Below, piece after piece: positions 58,472-64,000 of a DNA stretch of 64,000 bases. Source of the DNA: Hyphodiscus hymeniophilus (Eukaryota; Ascomycota; Leotiomycetes; Helotiales; Hyphodiscaceae); contig VNKQ01000002.1 of the NCBI GenBank assembly GCA_016508695.1, positions 682,001 to 746,000 of the forward strand, in the 5' to 3' direction. The translations under genes and the position numbers were made by a program. Each line of letters opens with the position of its first letter. Position 1 is the stretch's first letter. Below the pieces are notes generated by a model that was not told the DNA's origin, searched no databases, and saw only the letters and a list, made by a program, of their open reading frames with translations.

Positions 58472-58745
58472 TTTTGCAGAGTTATCTCACTGCAGGCTTC
58501 GCTTTTGTCCAGCTGAAAAAATCAAAGTTTATTCAAGAGCGACACCGCTGTTTGTTGCTGGTAGATTGCTGGTAGATTGTCGACCAAAATGTCAAGAAGT
58601 CGATGATACGCGACTTATTAGCTAGCCCACGCGAACCGCGCAAAGTAGTCGATGACTAAGCGATACACTTTCCAAAACCCAGTCCAGTCCAATCCAGCTC
58701 TCAAGTTCAAATTTGAGCTTGATACTGAACAGCACCATCACAACC
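58472..58745. promoter_or_regulatory. 274 nt bidirectional promoter between rfc1 and mrpl16
   Basis: The two start codons face away across a very short gap. A tandem duplication of an 11-mer (TGCTGGTAGAT) lies at about 58556-58577. No other motif recognised. Confidence 0.45.
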
Positions 58746-59592
58746 ATGAAATTACGAGTTGTTCCGAGCCTAACAGCTCAAGTCCAGAGGCTCTCGCTGT
58801 CCGCAATACCAATCCGACCACTCCTCAAATCTTCCTCGAGTGGACCATCACATCCTCAAAATATCTCCATATCCCGACTATTCTCGAGCACACCAACAAG
58901 AGCAGGAAATTGGCTGCTACCAACACAGCCCGAGAAGAAAAGATCACGGAAAGGCCGACCTCGTGTACCAACGGGCGGCTCATCAAGAGGGACAACAGTG
59001 GTATGGGGCGATTATGGACTCCGGATGTGCGATCACCATCGTCGAGTTAGTGCTTCTCAATTGAAGATCGGGGAGGAGGCCATCAAGGTACGACTAAAGG
59101 GAATGAGATATCGGTTGTATACAAGGGTTTGTGCGAGTATTGGTGTGTATAGCAGTGGTAATGAGGTATGTTTTTATGCTTTGAGGGAGGGAATAGGGCT
59201 GATTTTACTTAGGTCCGTATGGGTAAAGGAAAGGGTTCCTTTGATCATTGGGCATCGAGAATTGCTGTCAGCAAGATCATTTTTGAGTTGAAAGGAGATC
59301 TCCACGAGAAAGTTGTTCGAGATGCGTTTAGGTTGGCTGGAAATAAGATGCCAGGTTAGTTCTCTTGCGTGATTTCACTTAAGCGGATTGCTCATTCAAT
59401 GTTCTTGCAGGCCAGTACGAGTTCGTAAAAAGGGGAGATCCAGCGGTGGTTGGGATCACGAAGCTTGATGGCGTTACTATGGAAGAATTGAAGAGACCTA
59501 GAAGGGAAATTCCACTGGATATTTTACCCATTGGTTCTACGGCAGAAACCATGCCATCTACGGCATCTGCATCCATGTCTCCAGAAGCATAA
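58746..59592 (+). CDS. mrpl16: mitochondrial ribosomal protein uL16m (Mrpl16)
   Basis: Large-subunit protein of the mitochondrial ribosome. Three exons (58746-59165, 59213-59354, 59411-59592) give 247 aa. The N-terminus (MKLRVVPSLTAQVQRLSLSA) is Arg/Ser-rich without acids, as for a mitochondrial presequence. The uL16 fold follows: RKGRPRVPTGGSSRGTTVVW, LRMCDHHRRVSASQLKIGEE, VRMGKGKGSFDHWASRIAVS and IIFELKGDLHEKVVRDAFRLAGNKMPGQY. A fungal-type C-terminal extension ends in a Ser/Ala-rich tail. Confidence 0.94.
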
Positions 59593-59966
59593 ACTCATTA
59601 GCATAGATATTTTGGACTTGTATAATACTAGGAGAAGGCCTCCCTATAAAGAACATGTAGAGATGACACCATGTCAGCCCAAGATCAGCTGGGGCTATGT
59701 GCTAGAGTTGACTCTGCGTAGGGAAACTATCTCTTTTCCTTCAAAGGCCTAAATAAGCGGTTTCCAAGAAACAACGAAGACAATGATGTTCGAGAACTTA
59801 TTGTAATTCTGGTTGCTCTCAAAGGTCGATGACGCCGTTCTCATTCCCCGTAGACCTTCCATTTCCCCAACGCCATGCCACATATCTTAGCCATGAAGCC
59901 CATGATCCATCCTGCCAACGCCAGTCTTAATCACTCAAACTCAGACTCAAACTCAACGCCATGTTC
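59593..59966. other. convergent spacer between mrpl16 and tfb5
   Basis: 374 nt of 3' flanks; nothing else seen. Confidence 0.5.
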
Positions 59967-60292
59967 TTAATCTGAGCCAGAGAGCTCTCTCTCTGGCTTC
60001 TCGAGTGTTGCCTCAAGGTGCTATGTCCAGGTCAGTCTTAAAGGTCTCTAGCCTCTCGATGTCAGTCCAAACTCACATCCTTGAGCTTCTGCTTCAGCAA
60101 GTTCACCATGGTCTCTTTGATGACGACGCTCTGGTCATCCAGGTCCTCAACAACGTAGGCATGATCGTGAGAGTCGATCTGCAAGATGATGGATTTGATA
60201 GACGGATCGCATTCGACAAGAACGCCTGTCTTCTGGGTCAGACAGTAGAGTTCGAGGAGCTAGAGAATCTTACCTTTCACAGCTTTCGGCAT
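59967..60292 (-). CDS. tfb5: TFIIH subunit Tfb5 (GTF2H5)
   Basis: Small subunit that stabilises TFIIH and is needed for nucleotide excision repair and transcription. Three exons (60292-60274, 60225-60077, 60020-59967) give 73 aa; the gene is too broken up to show as a long open frame. The product starts MPKAVKGVLVECDPSIKSII, continues LQIDSHDHAYVVEDLDDQSV and IKETMVNLLKQKLKDV, and ends with a short acidic tail (HLEATLEKPERELSGSD). The MPKAVKGVLxECDPxIK head and the VVEDLDD core are diagnostic. The third exon is inferred from a GTGAGT donor and a TAG acceptor in exact phase; without it the protein would end SLD a few residues earlier. Confidence 0.9.
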
Positions 60293-60861
60293 CTTGAAGT
60301 CTGTGGAGTGTACAAAAGTTTAGAACGTGTGAAAACTTTCGATCTCGCGTGGTCTCGTGACGCTGCCACGAGTACCTATCTTCGTTCCCGGAACGCAAAG
60401 ACAGAGCCGAAGCCGAAATCCCCATAAACGAGTCGGTGATTGGATGAGCTTGCTTTCGGATGTCCAATCACACCTCGCGCCTTGATCGAATAAGCTTTCT
60501 AGGCCCGGCAGATTCGGAGTGAGCGTTAGAGGTGGGATGCATACCTTTATGCTTGAGGTGGGATGCGCTTTGAAAGCAAGTCCAGCTTACTTCTGCTTGG
60601 CTTACTTCTGCTTGAATATGCAGAAGTACAGCTTGCAGACCTTCCAACCTTCACCAGCATTACTTCGTTCTTCTTGCATCATTCAATCTAACGCTGCTTG
60701 TTCCGAGAGATCACTCTTGTGGAGGAAAGAGCTGCTCGACGAGTTGCCACCTCTAAAGATGACCTCCTTTAGAACTTGAGGGGAGCTTCTTTACCTCAGC
60801 TGGATGGGTACTTTTCCTTCGAATCCTCGATTCTGTAAATCTTGTCTGGACAATTCGGAAT
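60293..60861. promoter_or_regulatory. divergent promoter region between tfb5 and the membrane protein gene
   Basis: Both genes start outward from this 569 nt gap. A 15 nt tandem duplication (CTTACTTCTGCTTG) lies at 60586-60614, and AGGTGGGATGC occurs twice just upstream. No factor site recognised. Confidence 0.4.
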
Positions 60862-61635
60862 ATGGAGCCTGGACGCTCAAGAAACATATGCCGGTGCAAA
60901 CGGTCAAGGTTACCATTCTCTTCGACGCTACTCTTCCTCTCGTGGATTCTACCTACCTCCTCTTACGCACAAGTGACGTCCCTGTCATCCGCAAGTGATA
61001 CGACTCCCACAACCCTCTCGACATCTACAACAGCCGTCTCATCCCAACCCTCCTCATCTTCGACTCCTCAACCCACACAAACACAACCAGATCCCCCTCC
61101 CGCCGCCGCAACATCCAATTCCTCCACCCTCAACGAAGCAGGCGATCATGCTTTCAACTACTACTTCCTCCTAGTGGCCGTATTCGTTATCATCATATTC
61201 CTCTGTATTCTATGGTTTGGGAGACGCAAGAAACGAAAAGCGGCCATAATGCGCTCACAGAGCCAACGAGCTCTAGCACAAGATGTTGAAGGTTGGCGAA
61301 CACGGTTCAGAGCGGGCCGGGGAAATATTGGTATATGTGAGGAGGAGAGGGAGGAGGGGTTAGATGAGAGAGGGCAGGCGCCACCACCTTATGCGCCGGG
61401 GAGTAAGCCACCGAGTATTAGGAATCATGATGGGATGGATGCTGGGAGTGGGGAGCAGCTGGAGTTGAGGAGGATGAGTGCAGGACACAATCCGCCGGGA
61501 TATCATGAGGCTGCGAGAAGGACGGATGAGGTTGTTGGGGATATTACACGCCCAACGACGGCTGTCACAGCTTCAGAACGCTTTGGGAGTGCGAGGGGAC
61601 TGTTGGATCCTACGGCAGGATCATCGGAGGCTTGA
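60862..61635 (+). CDS. single-pass membrane protein with Ser/Thr-rich ectodomain
   Basis: Uncharacterised fungal-type protein of 257 aa in one exon. A hydrophobic N-terminal segment (LPFSSTLLFLSWILPTSSYA) after a basic head looks like a signal peptide. The ectodomain to about residue 100 is nearly all Ser, Thr, Pro and Gln, so probably O-mannosylated. A membrane helix follows (YYFLLVAVFVIIIFLCILWF) and then a basic stop-transfer GRRKKRKAA. The cytosolic tail carries a PPPY motif (QAPPPYAPGSK), a possible docking site for a WW-domain ubiquitin ligase such as Rsp5. The layout resembles small fungal wall-sensor-like proteins, but there is no cysteine-rich WSC head. Function unknown. Confidence 0.7.
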   Translation: MEPGRSRNICRCKRSRLPFSSTLLFLSWILPTSSYAQVTSLSSASDTTPTTLSTSTTAVSSQPSSSSTPQPTQTQPDPPPAAATSNSSTLNEAGDHAFNYYFLLVAVFVIIIFLCILWFGRRKKRKAAIMRSQSQRALAQDVEGWRTRFRAGRGNIGICEEEREEGLDERGQAPPPYAPGSKPPSIRNHDGMDAGSGEQLELRRMSAGHNPPGYHEAARRTDEVVGDITRPTTAVTASERFGSARGLLDPTAGSSEA

Positions 61636-61799
61636 TGTCTGGAAGGCGTTTAGTTCTGTGTCATACAGATACAATGCTTAGGTTTGAGTGTCAGAAGGAA
61701 CAGGTCATGGGCTCGGAGCTAAAGTCTAAGTATATGACTATATGACCTAACTTTTATCTTGTATAATGAAACGCACTTCTTCCACGTTGCTCTTTCTCT

Positions 61800-63183
61800 C
61801 TACATAAACCTTCTAGTCATTGCAGCTGGCTTGTTCCCCAAAATCTCATCAATTTCGTTCAGAATTTCAGGAGTCAACTTTTTCACAGCCGGAATAGCCT
61901 TCACAGAGTCATAAACTTGCTCCGGTCTACTGGCTCCTGTGATCGCTGAGCTGATGTTCTTGTTGCTCAGAACCCAGGCCATTGCCAATGTAGCCTGGGA
62001 AATCTCCAACTTGTCAGCAATCGGCTTCAGTTTCGCAACAACTTCAATATTCTTCTTCCAAGAATCATCTCCGACACGTTTGTTCATGCCTTGCACGAAT
62101 GCGTCGTTGCTGCTTCCCAGGCGAGAATCTTTGGGAATGCCATCGTTGTATTTCCCAGTTAAGATGCCGATTTTGAGTGGGGAGAAGATGGTGAGGCCGA
62201 GTCCGGTTTCTTCGTAGAGATGTTCAAACTCTTTCTCGACTTTTGCGCGTGCGAGCATGTTGTATTCGGGCTGTTCCATGACGGGACCGATTAAGCCCAG
62301 CTTGTCGGCGTATCTCCAGGCAGTTGCTATTTCGTCGGCGTTCCATTCGGACGTTCCCCAGTAGAATGCTTTTCCGGTGTTGATGACATGGTTGAAGGCT
62401 CGGACTGTCTCCTCGATTGGTGTATTACGGTCAGGGCGATGAGCGTAAATTAGGTCGACATATTCGAGACCTAGACGTTCGAGTGATGCATTGACTCCTT
62501 CAATTACTGTGGTCTTGATCAGCAAAGCTTCCCTGGGTAGATTTGGAGCCATCTATCTTGGTTCAAGGGCGTGAGCATGATCTGGAGAAGATACTGCCCA
62601 GGAAGCTCATGAGGCGGTGAATGATTCATTCGGTGACGTACTATGTTTGCGGGACAGGCCGCAGTTGTTGACAACGTTTTCTCCATTCGCTTTTCCCCAG
62701 TTAATCTATGAGCTATTAGCACAATTCGAGAACTTTCTTGTCCTTGATGTGTCCTGCTTCTGGACGCCGCCCAAAGGAAGGGTTTCTTTGACAAGTTTCT
62801 GATCTAATTTCCTCTGCCTCTGTGTGATGGAAGAAGTGGGGTTATTATGTCCTCGTACCTTGGTAGAGACAACGAGATCATTTCTCTTCCAGCCGTACTT
62901 CTTGATGGCTTCTCCCATAATTCTCTCGGATTCTCCACCGGCGTAGCCTTCTGCGCAGTCGAAAAAGTTTATTCCTACATCGTAGGCCGCTTTCATGCAA
63001 GCAAAGGTGTTCTCTGATACACTTGTCAGGAATATGGAGCAGATGGGGTTTTGGAATGGTAGTACCGTTCTCCACGTGTCCTCCGTAAGTGAGCCAGCCT
63101 CCTAAGGAGATTGCAGAAACTTGCAGACCTGAGCGCCCAAGGAACCTGTACTCCATCTTGGGGAGTCCTTCAGGTGGTGCCAT
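61800..63183 (-). CDS. aldo-keto reductase, voltage-gated K+ channel beta-subunit type
   Basis: NADPH-dependent reductase of the AKR6 (Kv-beta) group; fungal members are soluble oxidoreductases. Four exons (63183-63066, 63013-62859, 62705-62642, 62506-61800) give 347 aa starting MAPPEGLPKMEYRFLGRSGL. The catalytic tetrad is visible: Asp and Tyr in NFFDCAEGYAGGESE, Lys in VVSTKINWG and His in DLIYAHRPD. The cofactor-binding C-terminal part includes YWGTSEWNADEI, PEYNMLARAKVEKEFE and SAITGASRPEQV. Introns 2 and 3 (153 and 135 nt) are longer than usual for this window. Intron 3 contains an ATG in frame with exon 4, so a shortened 250 aa form could be wrongly predicted. Confidence 0.92.
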
Positions 63184-64000
63184 TTTGATTTTCTGAGTCA
63201 GGGTAGCTTTGGAAAGATACTGGAAGAGTTGAGAGCTTGACTGGAGCTCTGCTAGACTTTTCACTTTGCAGAGTGCGATTTGTGGGTGAAGGAGGGGTAG
63301 AAAGGAAAGCTAAGCAGTATTTATATCTGGCGGGGTACCTCGTAAGTGGGCGAAGTGGGGTAAAGGGAGCATCTTTCCATCCCGTCTTGATGCGCACGTC
63401 CTTTTGAGGCAGCCGGGCGTCACCAAATGCCTCTCATGTAACACCAATGGTGCACTATGATAGCATATTTATAAGCAGCTCTCCCGCTCAACAAACTTCT
63501 GTAGGAAGGCTCGGCGTTAAGCCCTTCGAAGCTATTGATTGAGTTGCTGCTTTGGGAGCTCGGTGGGTGACGCGCCGTGGTGGGAAGGTCCCACTGTGGC
63601 GGCGGGGTTCTGCGGCGGTGCTTCTTTGCGTTGGGATGAAAGCTTAATCTCGCCTCACCGTCGACGACATATCAACTGCTTGGACACATTGCACGATCCT
63701 TAATCCCGCAAACGTTCCTGATAACGCGTGGAGTATTGTCTAGGAAAGTAGTTGAAGTCAATGAATATAGGTTTCCGTCCCTTGCTCTCAGCCAGCTTTC
63801 CTTCTGTAACTAGATGATCCGAATCAGCTGCACCTTCACAGATATGTCCTCAAAAATCCAGCGAGTTCTCGCCTGTGTGTCGCAGAAATTTGATCGTACA
63901 CCGAATTGAATCGTTTGCCTTCTCTAGAACCCATACCGTCGTTTGCAAATCCCTTGAAGTGTCTGCGCGTAAGACGATTGCACAGTCACATCGTTCGATA
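63184..64000. other. promoter of the aldo-keto reductase gene and unassigned right end
   Basis: 817 nt of 5' flank up to the window edge. No coding frame, repeat or RNA gene recognised. Confidence 0.4.

Overview
The window is nuclear DNA of a filamentous ascomycete (Pezizomycotina). Genes are split by 45-65 nt introns with GT...AG ends and CTAAC/CTGAC-like branch points. There are no operons. The gene set is typically fungal: a Zn2Cys6 regulator, a Dsc ligase subunit, Kre6/Skn1, an AIP3/Bud6 protein and Ser/Thr-rich GPI or membrane proteins. A member of Leotiomycetes seems plausible, but that is an impression and not something I can prove here. All exon structures were worked out by hand from splice sites, reading phase and family resemblance.

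Layout. 0-10 kb: the 5' end of a probable Ypi1-type phosphatase-1 regulator, a cysteine-rich GPI protein, an alkyltransferase-like DNA-repair protein (Atl1), an ataxin-2/Pbp1 homologue that appears to lack its Lsm domain, and a 3 kb stretch with no convincing gene. 10-25 kb: polarity protein Bud6; a Zn2Cys6 factor, a cytochrome P450 and a Bna3-type aminotransferase side by side (a possible small metabolic group); Dsc3 of the Golgi Dsc E3 ligase; and an FAD amine-oxidase-like enzyme. 25-38 kb: v-SNARE Vti1, a divergent pair of GH51 arabinofuranosidase and sugar transporter, Kre6/Skn1-type glucan synthesis protein, then about 2.9 kb of mostly non-coding DNA. 38-50 kb: a NuiA-like (nuclease-inhibitor fold) protein, ribosomal protein L3, corepressor Cyc8/Ssn6, 4.3 kb without a gene, and a TMEM115-type Golgi membrane protein. 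51-64 kb: WD40/LisH corepressor Sif2/TBL1, replication factor C large subunit, mitochondrial uL16, the tiny TFIIH subunit Tfb5, a single-pass membrane protein, and a Kv-beta-type aldo-keto reductase.

Most genes are housekeeping. The accessory content is the TF/P450/aminotransferase group, the arabinose pair and the GPI protein. Four places in three genes between 1 and 21 kb read correctly only if one extra C or G is supplied in a short C/G run. This points to systematic homopolymer under-calling, or less likely to real decay. Two introns use GC-AG boundaries. The points most worth a second look are the Lsm-less Pbp1, the NuiA-like protein whose start codon cannot be found, and the homopolymer frameshifts.
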